Assembly: GCA_905233795.1 (NCBI GenBank)
Contig: CAJOFP010000280.1
Location: forward strand, 1-9,072
Source: an uncultured Oscillibacter sp.
GTDB taxonomy: Bacteria > Bacillota > Clostridia > Oscillospirales > Oscillospiraceae
Length of the DNA: 9,072 nucleotides
Direction of reading: 5' to 3'
Within the stretch, counting starts at the first letter, position 1, and each line of letters starts with the position of its first letter. The notes under the pieces were generated by a model that ran no database searches, was not told where the DNA came from, and saw only the letters and a program-made list of their open reading frames with translations. The translations under genes and the position numbers were made by a program. Positions 1 to 6,410 of the stretch are shown piece by piece.

Positions 1-900
1 TAACTGCATTCTGACCCGGCTTTTCGTCCTGAAAAAGATTTTATTTAAACTCTGATAATCAATCCCCGTTTTCATCAAAGCCGCCGCCACGGAATGCGTA
101 TGCGCCGTCGTGTTATTATACGAAAAACAGCCGCAATCCGTCGAAATCGCAAGATATAACGGCAACGCGATTTCCGGCGTAATCCGTCCCAGCGCGCATA
201 AAATATCATATAATAACTCCCCGCAGGCGGCGGCGTCCGCTCTGACGATATTATTTTTCCCGAACTCCTCAAAAGACGGATGATGATCAATCGCCAAATC
301 GACTTTGCCCTTATATTTTTCCGCGTTCTTGGGGAATAAATTTTCCGTCGCAATATCCACCGATATAATTTTTATTTCTTTCCCCGGCTGAAATATCACG
401 TTTTCCGACGCTTCGCCGGGATATTCATCCGGCTTTTCATCCGATTCTATATCCGCTTTTATATCCGTTTCCGCTTCCGGCGTTTCGTCTGATTTTATAT
501 CTTTTATATCCGCTTCCGCGTTTTCACCCGGATTTTCTTTTATATCCGTTATATCCCTTTCATCTTCCGACAAATTATCCGGCGCGTCTTTGAAATTTTC
601 ATTTTCCACCGGCTTTTCACCCGCGTTTTCCGGCTTCATATCCGTTTGTTTACGCAATATCATTTCCGTATCCAACGGATAATCTTCCGGCAGTTGATAT
701 AATTCACAATATGGTTTCATATGCTCCGTCAATCCGGGATTCGGCAGCATATACGCCCGCTTTCCCAGACGCCGCAATCCGGCGCATAACGCCGCCGCGC
801 ACCCTATCGTGTCCCCGTCGGGCCGGATATGCGTCAAAATCAATATATTTTCATATTCATCACTCTTCAATAACGCCGCCGTTTCCCGTACCGTCAGCAT
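1..900 (-). CDS. nrnA: NrnA-like DHH-family nanoRNase / pAp phosphatase, partial (3' end outside window)
   Basis: The frame is open for 300 codons from ATG at 900 to the window edge without a stop, so the C-terminal DHHA1 part is missing. Active-site motifs of the DHH phosphoesterase family are visible: motif I THIRPDGDTIGC (residues 23-34), motif II SVDIA (Asp182), motif III IDHHPS (Asp205-His206-His207) and motif IV STDCGCF (Asp255). The family uses two Mn ions to degrade 2-5 nt RNAs and to dephosphorylate pAp. The start is set by GGAGGG (906-911), 5 bases before the ATG, and lies 41 bases inside rbfA, so translation is probably coupled. Position after rbfA is normal for Bacillota. The odd part is about 95 extra charged residues between motifs I and II (roughly 84-175), where B. 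subtilis NrnA has a short connection. Motif IV has Cys where Thr is common. Family confidence is high; the effect of the insert is unknown. Confidence 0.9.
   Translation of the reverse strand, partial: MLTVRETAALLKSDEYENILILTHIRPDGDTIGCAAALCAGLRRLGKRAYMLPNPGLTEHMKPYCELYQLPEDYPLDTEMILRKQTDMKPENAGEKPVENENFKDAPDNLSEDERDITDIKENPGENAEADIKDIKSDETPEAETDIKADIESDEKPDEYPGEASENVIFQPGKEIKIISVDIATENLFPKNAEKYKGKVDLAIDHHPSFEEFGKNNIVRADAAACGELLYDILCALGRITPEIALPLYLAISTDCGCFSYNNTTAHTHSVAAALMKTGIDYQSLNKIFFRTKSRVRMQL
375..650 (-). repeat. Charged low-complexity insert in nrnA with recurring TATATCCG words
   Basis: This coding stretch of nrnA is dominated by Asp, Glu, Lys, Ile and Pro, with recurring DIK, ADI, SDE and DEKP words. 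On the plus strand the octamer TATATCCG appears at 448-455, 460-467, 505-512 and 541-548, with near copies at 549-556 and 638-644. It stays in frame and does not interrupt the catalytic motifs on either side. It looks like growth of a simple sequence inside a surface loop. Confidence 0.7.
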
Positions 901-1438
901 GATTTCCCTCCAATCCCGTCGCGTCCGCCGTATTATTATTATTATTATTATTATTATCCGCCGCTTCCGCTCTCTGTTTACTCAGAAACTCCTCTATCAC
1001 ACTATCCGAGACTTTCCACTTTTTGCGATCTTCCTCATCCGGGAATCTCCATACCGGTTCCCGTTCCTTCGCCGGATTCTTTTCCGAATCCTCCGCGTAT
1101 TTGACATTTCGCAAAATCTTTAATACATGCGCCCCCCGCGCAATCGAATGATCAATCTCAAATTCTAATTGCGGCGTGTAACGCAGACCCAATTTCCGGC
1201 CCAGTTCCCGCCGCATATAACCCGCCGCCGATTTCAAACCCCTTAAAGTCTCTTGTTCCCTCATCGAATCCATTACGCTGATATACACTTTGCAATAACG
1301 CAAGTCACGCGTCACTTCAGCGCGGGTGACGGAAATCATGCCGACGGCATTCACACGCGGGTCTTTCAATCGCCGAATTAACGCCGATACCTCCCGTTGG
1401 ACTTCCTCATTAATACGTTCGATACGACTTCCGGGCAT
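860..1438 (-). CDS. rbfA: Ribosome-binding factor A with long Asn-rich C-terminal extension
   Basis: RbfA is a single KH-fold protein that binds the 30S subunit and helps late 16S rRNA maturation. The core (about residues 1-115) shows family signatures: RIERINEEVQREVSALIRRLKDPRV near the N-terminus, VTRDLRYCKVYISV (about 42-55) and LEFEIDHSIARGAHVLKILR (91-110). The protein is 192 aa, against roughly 115-130 aa for typical RbfA. The extra C-terminal part has a charged segment, then D-N8-T (Asn162-169), then a Gly/Asn/Glu-rich end. GAGAGGAG lies 12 bases before the ATG, a rather long spacing. The last 41 bases overlap nrnA and supply its ribosome binding site. infB normally lies next to or one gene from rbfA, but here three accessory genes intervene. 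The identification is secure; the role of the tail is unknown. Confidence 0.93.
   Translation of the reverse strand: MPGSRIERINEEVQREVSALIRRLKDPRVNAVGMISVTRAEVTRDLRYCKVYISVMDSMREQETLRGLKSAAGYMRRELGRKLGLRYTPQLEFEIDHSIARGAHVLKILRNVKYAEDSEKNPAKEREPVWRFPDEEDRKKWKVSDSVIEEFLSKQRAEAADNNNNNNNNTADATGLEGNHADGTGNGGVIEE
932..955 (-). repeat. (AAT)8 trinucleotide microsatellite coding poly-Asn in rbfA
   Basis: Eight perfect ATT units on the plus strand read as eight AAT (Asn) codons in rbfA, directly after a GAT codon. Slippage by whole units would keep the frame. The tract ends about 20 bases upstream of the nrnA Shine-Dalgarno sequence, so length changes would also alter the mRNA upstream of the nrnA start. 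Confidence 0.95.
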
Positions 1439-1472
1439 TTGTTATCCAATCTCCTCTCTGAGTAAAAACATA

Positions 1473-1667
1473 TCAAAAATGAAATTTTATTCCGCTTTCT
1501 TTCATAATCGCGTTGGCCGTATGGCGTGATTTGATTCTGGAATCCACCGCGAAATTGCGATTTGTAATAGGACTGTACCAAATATCATGATCGCCTTTGC
1601 CGCGGCGTATAAATCGACATCCGTTCCGGGATAATTGTTCCCGGACTTTTTTCTCATATTCAGCCAT
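1473..1667 (-). CDS. hicA: HicA-family toxin (mRNA interferase)
   Basis: This is a 64-residue protein with the HicA double-stranded-RNA-binding-like fold signature. It has GCRFIRRGKGDHDIWYSP (residues 16-33) with the presumed catalytic His27, followed by the C-terminal SRHTANAIMKESGIK (47-61). HicA toxins cleave mRNA and are held inactive by a partner antitoxin. The ATG overlaps the TAA of the upstream antitoxin gene by one base (TAATG) and has no strong Shine-Dalgarno of its own, so translational coupling to the antitoxin is likely. Length and catalytic residue look intact, so the toxin is probably active. The antitoxin-then-toxin order is the reverse of classic hicAB but common for DUF1902 pairs. 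It sits unusually, between infB and rbfA. Confidence 0.9.
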   Translation of the reverse strand: MAEYEKKVREQLSRNGCRFIRRGKGDHDIWYSPITNRNFAVDSRIKSRHTANAIMKESGIKFHF

Positions 1668-1897
1668 TACGCCGACAACCTTTCACGACGTTCCACAAAA
1701 AAAAGAATCGCATCCGCCGCCGGCAAATGATTTAATTCCAACAGTTCCGGCAACGCGAATCTTACGCGCTCCATAAGCGCGTCCAGAGAACCGCTTTCCA
1801 GCGCAAGTCCCACAGTCTCTTCACTGAGCGCAATCCATACCCCGGCTTCCGCGTCCCATGTAATTTTAATTACATACTCACTTTCATTTGACGGCAT
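1667..1897 (-). CDS. DUF1902 / HicB-like antitoxin
   Basis: This 76-residue protein matches the DUF1902 pattern: YVIKITWDAEAGVWIALSE (residues 8-26), a hydrophobic strand GLALES, then DALMERVRFALPELLELN (39-56). DUF1902 proteins resemble the N-terminal half of HicB antitoxins and usually sit directly upstream of hicA, as here. The inferred role is neutralising the HicA encoded next to it. No separate DNA-binding domain is visible, so autoregulation by this short protein is uncertain. I chose ATG 1897, which follows a purine-rich GGGGGAAAAA stretch and gives the family's normal N-terminus. An upstream in-frame start at 1996 would add residues read from inside the preceding gene and was not used. 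The gene starts 16 bases after the monooxygenase-like gene. Confidence 0.87.
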   Translation of the reverse strand: MPSNESEYVIKITWDAEAGVWIALSEETVGLALESGSLDALMERVRFALPELLELNHLPAADAILFFVERRERLSA

Positions 1898-1913
1898 TGT
1901 TTTTCCCCCGCGC

Positions 1914-2246
1914 TTATTTCCGAATAAATTTCTGATCCGACGCCGGAACCCCGGACTCGTCCGAAATATAACGCTCGGCGACCATACGCAGGTCATATTT
2001 TTCCCGTAAACCGGCGATCACGCCCATCATCGGCGACGCGTGATGAATATCAATCGCCTTTTGATCTTTCCAGCTGTCGATTAACAACACCGTTTCGGGA
2101 TTGTCAAGAGACACAAAATAATCATAACGCAGATTGCCGGGTTCGGCGCGAATCGCCGCCACCGTGCCACCCGATACCATTTCCTCGGCGAATTTGCGGG
2201 CGTTGCCGTTCTCTCCCGTGTAATATAAATTCATCGTGATACTCAT
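1914..2246 (-). CDS. ABM-fold putative quinol monooxygenase (YgiN-like)
   Basis: This is a small dimeric alpha/beta-barrel type protein of 110 aa. It fits the antibiotic-biosynthesis-monooxygenase (ABM) family: an N-terminal strand ITMNLYYTGENGNARKFAEEM, a middle AEPGNLRYDYFVSLDNPETVLLIDSWKDQ pattern with conserved Glu-x-Gly and a final Trp, then HHASPMMGVIAGLREKY. Members such as YgiN act on quinols or other small aromatics without a cofactor; the substrate here cannot be told. GGAGG at 2255-2259 with 8-base spacing selects ATG 2246 over the upstream ATG 2261, which overlaps that motif. It follows infB by 84 bases with no clear terminator or promoter between, so it may be cotranscribed with infB. 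It looks like an accessory gene with no evident tie to translation. Confidence 0.85.
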   Translation of the reverse strand: MSITMNLYYTGENGNARKFAEEMVSGGTVAAIRAEPGNLRYDYFVSLDNPETVLLIDSWKDQKAIDIHHASPMMGVIAGLREKYDLRMVAERYISDESGVPASDQKFIRK

Positions 2247-2330
2247 GATATATACCTCCATAACGACTTATTTGGTATAAAAATACACTTACTTGCCCTT
2301 ACCATATTTCCATAATATAGTGTAATTTAA
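2247..2330 (-). other. infB-monooxygenase intergenic gap, no clear signal
   Basis: This 84-base AT-rich gap holds the ribosome binding site of the downstream gene. I see no GC-rich hairpin followed by a T run and no convincing paired -35/-10 boxes on the minus strand. Read-through from infB is therefore the simplest reading. Confidence 0.4.
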
Positions 2331-4580
2331 TTACCGGGGAATTTCCTCCATCGTGAACGCTTCTATAATATCGCTTTCTTTTATATCATTGAATTTTTCC
2401 ACCGTCATGCCGCATTCGTAATTCTCCGCGACTTCTTTCGCGTCGTCTTTAAAGCGTTTCAGCGACGCCAACGCGCCCTCATGAATCACAATACCGTCAC
2501 GAACCACACGCACGGAACTGTTACGCGTAATTTTGCCCTGTTGTACATAACAGCCCGCGACAGTCCCGATACCGGAAACGTGATAAATTTTCCGCACTTC
2601 CGCGTGACCCAATACCACTTCACGGTATTTCGGCGCAAGCATACCTTTCATGGCGGCTTCTATCTCGTCAATACAGTCATAAATCACGCGATACATCCGC
2701 ATATCGACATTTTGACGCGCCGCGTCGTCACGCGCCGCCGCGTCCGGGCGGACGTTAAAGCCGACGATAATCGCGTTGGACGACGCCGCAAGCATGACAT
2801 CCGATTCATTAATCGCGCCCACGCCGCCGTGAATCACGCGGACATTGACTTCATCGTTCGATAACTTTTCAAGAGACGCTTTCAACGCCTCCACACTGCC
2901 CTGCACGTCGCCTTTGACAATCAAAGCGAGTTCTTTCCGTTCGCCCGCCTGAATCTGATCGAATAAATTTTCAAGCGATACTTTCTGAACCGGCGCGGCG
3001 GCTTTGGCGCGTTCCTCAGTTTTACGCTGTTCGACCAGCGCCCGCGCCATCCGTTCATCGGCGACCGCGAAAAACGGACTGCCCGCCGTCGGCGCTTCTG
3101 ATAATCCCGCGATTTCCACCGGTACTGACGGCCCGGCTTCCGTCAGTCTCGCGCCTCTGAAATCCAACATGGCGCGAATACGTCCCACAGCCGTTCCCGC
3201 TATAATAATATCGCCCTGTTTCAGCGTCCCGTTCTGGACTAAAAGCGTCGCCACAGGTCCGCGGCCTTTGTCTAATCTGGCTTCTATCACAGTCCCGGAC
3301 GCCGCCCGATTCGGATTCGCTTTTAATTCCTCCATTTCGGCGGTCAAAATTACCATTTCCAGTAAATTTTCAATCCCGATTTTTTTCTTCGCCGAAATCC
3401 GACAGCAAATCGTGTCGCCGCCCCATTCCTCCGGCACAAGTCCATGCTCCGTTAATTGCTGTAACACGCGATCCGGGTTCGCGTTTTCTTTGTCGATTTT
3501 ATTCACGGCTACTATAATGGGAATATTCGCCGCTTTCGCGTGATTAATAGACTCTATCGTCTGCGGCATAATGCCGTCGTCGGCGGCGACCATTAAAATG
3601 GCAATATCCGTAATCATCGCGCCGCGCGCGCGCATGGAAGTAAACGCCTCATGACCCGGCGTATCCAAGAAAGTAATTAATTTCCCGTTGATTTCCACCT
3701 GATACGCGCCGATATGCTGGGTAATGCCTCCGGCCTCTCCCGCCGCGACCGAAGTATGACGGATCGTATCTAACAGCGTCGTTTTGCCGTGATCGACATG
3801 ACCCATGACGACGACAACCGGGGCGCGGGGTTCCAGTTCATCCGGGCTGTCCTCGTGTACGTCAATCAATTTTTCCTCAATCGTCACGACGACTTCCCGT
3901 TCCACTCTGCAGCCCATTTCCTCGGCGATAATCGCGGCGGTATCAAAATCAATAAACTGACTGATCGACGCCATAATCCCGTTTTTCATCAGGCATTTGA
4001 CGACTTCCGCGCCGGTCTTTTTCATACGCGACGCCAATTCGCCCACGGAAATTTCATCCGGAATCTGTACTTTTACCGGCGCTTTCCGGGCAATCTCCAT
4101 ATGCAGACGGCGCATACGCTCCGCCTCGTCCTGACGGCGTTTGTTCGATAATTGCCCATTGCGCCGCTGTTGATTGGAACTGCGAATTTTTTGCTTGCCG
4201 CTCTTTTGCTGCTGCATTCTCTGACCGCGCTGTCCGCCTAAATCTTCCAGACGCTCGTCATATTTTTCAAGATTGACATCGCCGCCCTTGCGGGTATCGA
4301 CGATTTTTTTCTGTGGCACGCGGGAGCGCGGCGCCGTATCATTCGCATGATTCACGCTGTCCGCGCCGTTTTTATTCTCCGCCTGATTATTATTCCGCTT
4401 GCCGGTTCCGGTTTTGTTATTCTCCGTGATACGGGCGGAATTATTATTTAATTTTCCGGCGGGTTTCGCGTCCGGTTTCATATCCGGCTTTTTGTTCCCA
4501 CTCTTATTCTCGACTTTATTTTTATTTTCAATCGTTTCGCTTTCCGCCTTTTGTTCCGGTTTGACAACCGTTTTTTTCAT
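2331..4580 (-). CDS. infB: Translation initiation factor IF-2, main part (GTPase and C-terminal domains), in a different frame from its N-terminus
   Basis: IF-2 is the GTPase that places initiator fMet-tRNA on the 30S subunit and promotes subunit joining. Residues count from ATG 4580. An Asn/Lys-rich linker (1-160) leads to a second IF2_N helical domain (about 168-230). The G domain has G1 GHVDHGKT (260-267), G2 around GGITQHIG (284-291), G3 DTPGH (306-310), G4 NKID (360-363) and G5 SAKK. Domain II, domain III with [14 protein letters not shown], and the fMet-tRNA-binding domain IV ending MEEIPR follow. All key residues are intact. The frame stays open upstream to a TAG at 4788-4790 and codes a Lys/Glu repeat linker, but 4580 is its only ATG/GTG/TTG start and has no clear Shine-Dalgarno. 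The true protein very probably begins at TTG 5137 in another frame; joining the pieces needs one -1 shift and gives about 935 aa. Confidence 0.93.
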   Translation of the reverse strand: MKKTVVKPEQKAESETIENKNKVENKSGNKKPDMKPDAKPAGKLNNNSARITENNKTGTGKRNNNQAENKNGADSVNHANDTAPRSRVPQKKIVDTRKGGDVNLEKYDERLEDLGGQRGQRMQQQKSGKQKIRSSNQQRRNGQLSNKRRQDEAERMRRLHMEIARKAPVKVQIPDEISVGELASRMKKTGAEVVKCLMKNGIMASISQFIDFDTAAIIAEEMGCRVEREVVVTIEEKLIDVHEDSPDELEPRAPVVVVMGHVDHGKTTLLDTIRHTSVAAGEAGGITQHIGAYQVEINGKLITFLDTPGHEAFTSMRARGAMITDIAILMVAADDGIMPQTIESINHAKAANIPIIVAVNKIDKENANPDRVLQQLTEHGLVPEEWGGDTICCRISAKKKIGIENLLEMVILTAEMEELKANPNRAASGTVIEARLDKGRGPVATLLVQNGTLKQGDIIIAGTAVGRIRAMLDFRGARLTEAGPSVPVEIAGLSEAPTAGSPFFAVADERMARALVEQRKTEERAKAAAPVQKVSLENLFDQIQAGERKELALIVKGDVQGSVEALKASLEKLSNDEVNVRVIHGGVGAINESDVMLAASSNAIIVGFNVRPDAAARDDAARQNVDMRMYRVIYDCIDEIEAAMKGMLAPKYREVVLGHAEVRKIYHVSGIGTVAGCYVQQGKITRNSSVRVVRDGIVIHEGALASLKRFKDDAKEVAENYECGMTVEKFNDIKESDIIEAFTMEEIPR

Positions 4581-4787
4581 ATCTTTCGCGTCCGCTTCGG
4601 CTTTGACAATCTCTTTCGCTTCCGGCTTCGCGTCCGCTTCAGCTTTTACAGTCTCTTTCGTTTCCGGCTTCTCATCCGTTTTTACAATCTCTTTCGCTTC
4701 CGGTTTTTCGTCCGTTTGGACAATATTTTTTTCTTTCGTTTCCGTCTCGCCGTCGGTCTTTACGATCTCTTTTTCTTCGGCTTTCGG
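4581..4787 (-). repeat. Degenerate 12-14-residue Lys/Glu repeat in the IF-2 linker
   Basis: In the frame of the IF-2 main part, this stretch codes about five imperfect units of the type [12 protein letters not shown]. Recognisable copies begin [52 protein letters not shown] and [11 protein letters not shown]. On the plus strand the words CTCTTTCGCTTCCGG and close variants recur. Charged unstructured linkers between the N-terminal and G domains of IF-2 are usual and vary in length, but this one is a visible tandem repeat and therefore prone to slippage. Confidence 0.8.
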
Positions 4788-4790
4788 CTA
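4760..4790 (-). other. infB: Frameshift junction within infB
   Basis: The N-terminal frame stops at TAA 4760-4762 and the main frame is open from just below TAG 4788-4790, leaving about 25 bases in which a single -1 change can join them. Within this window the minus strand reads AAG AAA AAG in the N-terminal frame, a Lys-codon A-run on which -1 slippage is conceivable. Alternatively, one extra A near 4790 would turn ACT AGC CGA into ACT AAG CCG and give ..[12 protein letters not shown].., which matches linker composition better. No upstream Shine-Dalgarno-like stimulator is apparent. Confidence 0.85.
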
Positions 4791-5137
4791 GTTTGCGCCT
4801 CAGGTTCGCTTTTCGCGTTATCTTGCGCCTCAATCGTCTGATTTTCAGACGCGGCTTCGGGAATATCCGAATTTTGCGCGGCGGGAATATCCGGCTTTTC
4901 ATCTGAAATGTCAGAAGCGGCTTTCGGCTTTAAATCGGCGTAAATCGCCTCAATACTGGAAACCTGATTGTGCTGGGTCAGATACTCAAATATCACGGAT
5001 AACTCGTGATCATTGAGGGACTGTTGATAATTACGGGGCTTCAGCCCGTACATAGTGAGGATTTCCATAATCCGTTTGGAAGGCAGTCCGAAATCCTTCG
5101 CCACTTCATGCACTCTGTATTTTTCACTTTTAGCCAA
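4760..5137 (-). CDS. infB: Translation initiation factor IF-2, N-terminal domain piece (frameshifted from the rest of infB)
   Basis: This 125-residue frame carries the first IF2_N domain: [22 protein letters not shown] (residues 6-27), then a helical segment through [20 protein letters not shown] (50-69), then an acidic linker. IF2_N helps anchor IF-2 to the ribosome and is dispensable in some bacteria. It begins with TTG at 5137: AGAGGTG (5145-5151) lies 7 bases upstream, and an in-frame TGA directly precedes the TTG. The frame ends early at TAA 4760-4762 after RKPKKKRS, while the rest of IF-2 continues in the -1 frame. On its own it would be a severed domain; I treat it with 2331-4580 as one infB gene interrupted by a frameshift or a sequence error. 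Confidence 0.9.
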   Translation of the reverse strand: MAKSEKYRVHEVAKDFGLPSKRIMEILTMYGLKPRNYQQSLNDHELSVIFEYLTQHNQVSSIEAIYADLKPKAASDISDEKPDIPAAQNSDIPEAASENQTIEAQDNAKSEPEAQTSRKPKKKRS

Positions 5138-5160
5138 TCAAATGCACCTCTCGTCAAACG

Positions 5161-5206
5161 CCAACCGTTCGGCTGGGAAAATAAATATGAATATAAATAT
5201 AAATAT
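5161..5206 (-). promoter_or_regulatory. infB leader: short hairpin and ATAAAT repeats upstream of the TTG start
   Basis: Between ylxQ and infB, bases 5161-5176 form a 6-bp stem on the minus strand (CCAGCC/GGTTGG, loop GAAC). It contains one G-U pair that would be a C-A mismatch on the plus strand. Next to it, 5181-5204 is four ATAAAT-type hexamers, one of them degenerate. Both precede the Shine-Dalgarno at 5145-5151. A role in tuning infB translation is possible but unproven. Confidence 0.35.
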
Positions 5207-5207
5207 G

Positions 5208-5975
5208 TCATGGATTCCGTTTTTTTCCGCCGTCAGACGACGAACGCGGCGGCTTCGCGCCGGGACGCGAATTGTCATGGAATTTAACATAAAACGCGCC
5301 GGAACGATTCGCTCTATGCTTTATTTTATCGCTTTTCTGATCATTTTTATCATGATTCAACACGCGCCGCGATTGAAATTTTTTATTATTTTTAAATTCA
5401 TCGCCTGATTTTTCCCCGCGCCGGAATTGGCCACGCGGTTTTACTTTTTCGCCGTCTTTCAATTCGCGCTTCAATTCGCGTTTAAATTCACGGCGCGGTT
5501 TCGATTTCTCATTTGATTTCCCGTCCGATTTTTCATGAGATTTTTCATGAGGTTTTTCAAATGTTTTTACAGGCGTTTTTACACGCGTTTTCGCTTTCCG
5601 CTCTTCCATACGGCGCGATTTGATTTCCAGTTTTTTCAGCGTCTCCCCGTAAATCTCCGGGCTGACCGACGCCAGACGGCTTGTCAGCGCGATTGCGAGA
5701 CCTAAATCCGTCAGCGCGGCGACGGAAACGGTCTTTTTCCCCAGACTTCGCCCTAATTCCTCACTCGTACAAGGCAGCGTAATTTCAAGACATTGTCCGA
5801 CTTCCGCCTGATGAATCCCGTTCCGGCGGGTACGCTCCGACGCGTCTTGCGCGACGACAATCAACCGCGCCGCTTTCGCGTGAACCAACGCCGTCACAGC
5901 GTCCGCGCCGATTTCCAGCCGTCCGCCGCGTAACGCCAATCCCAACAGAGAAAGATAATGATTATTATTTTCCAT
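5208..5975 (-). CDS. ylxQ: L7Ae/L30e/S12e-family RNA-binding protein (YlxQ) with long basic tail
   Basis: The core (residues 1-115) has the L7Ae/L30e pattern of kink-turn RNA-binding proteins: YLSLLGLALRGGRLEIGADAV (7-27), KAARLIVVAQDASERTRRN (34-52), then CTSEELGRSLGKKTVSVAALTD (69-90). YlxQ-type genes normally sit between ylxR and infB, as here. GGAGG with 5-base spacing before ATG 5975 selects this start over the in-frame ATG at 5987 or the longer frame from 6107. The gene overlaps the end of rnpM/ylxR by 11 bases. At 255 aa it is more than twice the usual length of about 100 aa. The extra 140 residues are Lys/Arg-rich, with EKSHEKSDGKSNEKSK and FKRELKRELKDGEK repeats, and look disordered and likely nucleic-acid binding. 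Family assignment is firm; cellular role is not well known. Confidence 0.85.
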   Translation of the reverse strand: MENNNHYLSLLGLALRGGRLEIGADAVTALVHAKAARLIVVAQDASERTRRNGIHQAEVGQCLEITLPCTSEELGRSLGKKTVSVAALTDLGLAIALTSRLASVSPEIYGETLKKLEIKSRRMEERKAKTRVKTPVKTFEKPHEKSHEKSDGKSNEKSKPRREFKRELKRELKDGEKVKPRGQFRRGEKSGDEFKNNKKFQSRRVLNHDKNDQKSDKIKHRANRSGAFYVKFHDNSRPGAKPPRSSSDGGKKRNP

Positions 5976-6342
5976 TTTCGCCTCCATTCGCCGCGTCCGG
6001 CTTTTCTTCCGCAATCTTTTGTCCGGTATCCGGCTTGGCGTCCCGCCCGATATTTCGTCCGGCGTTTTGCGCGGCGTCCGCCTCGATTTCCCGCTCCAGA
6101 ATATCAAATATCCCGACGGGAATCGCGGTTTTTAATACGCGTTCCAAAGACCGCGATTTTCTCGCCCGCCGAAAACATTCGATATTACGGCACAGATACG
6201 CCCCGCGTCCGGGCTTTTTGCCTTTGAAATCCAGACTGATTACGCCCTCCGGCGATTTCACCACCCGGATCAAATCCGGCTTATCCCGCGCTTCCCGACA
6301 GCCCACGCACTGCCGCCGGGGGATTTTTTTCACTTTCGGCAT
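5965..6342 (-). CDS. rnpM: RnpM (YlxR) RNA-binding protein
   Basis: YlxR proteins carry a compact RNA-binding fold. Work in Gram-positives links YlxR to RNase P, hence the name RnpM. The signature is present: RQCVGCREARDKPDLIRVVKS (residues 10-30) and GRGAYLCR (46-53), followed by helix CFRRARKSRSLERVLK. The usual length is about 90-100 aa; this protein is 125 aa because of a charged tail after residue 90 (AEEKPDAANGGENGK at the end). It starts at ATG 6342, preceded by an AAAGGCGG stretch, 68 bases after nusA. Its end overlaps the ylxQ start, which suggests coupling. Position between nusA and ylxQ supports the call. Confidence 0.92.
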   Translation of the reverse strand: MPKVKKIPRRQCVGCREARDKPDLIRVVKSPEGVISLDFKGKKPGRGAYLCRNIECFRRARKSRSLERVLKTAIPVGIFDILEREIEADAAQNAGRNIGRDAKPDTGQKIAEEKPDAANGGENGK

Positions 6343-6410
6343 CGCTCAGGCCGCCTTTCGTGTTTTTATAATATTTTTTATAATATATAATTATTTTAAT
6401 AATTTATAAA
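6343..6410 (-). other. nusA-rnpM gap, AT-rich
   Basis: This 68-base spacer is almost entirely A+T apart from the last 20 bases before rnpM, which carry its ribosome binding site. No GC hairpin, T-run terminator or paired promoter boxes were found on the minus strand. Confidence 0.4.

Noticed and set aside
1378..1581. A 67-codon minus-strand frame overlapping hicA and rbfA
   Set aside because: It is out of frame with two recognisable genes and matches no family that I know.
1898..1996. Longer antitoxin starting at 1996
   Set aside because: It would lie mostly inside the preceding monooxygenase-like gene and has no counterpart in the DUF1902 family.
4760..4790. Firm call of programmed -1 frameshifting in infB
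   Set aside because: The A-run is short, not a full A AAA AAG heptamer in the correct phase, and lacks a visible Shine-Dalgarno-like or structural stimulator; kept only as one of three hypotheses.
2481..4841. Several plus-strand open frames of 96-179 codons opposite infB
   Set aside because: They are mirror frames of infB with unnatural composition (Ser/Phe or His/Asn-rich), no ribosome sites and no recognisable family; infB motifs explain the DNA.
5976..6107. Longer YlxQ starting upstream at 6107
   Set aside because: The extra part is rnpM read in another frame; GGAGG five bases before ATG 5975 marks the real start.
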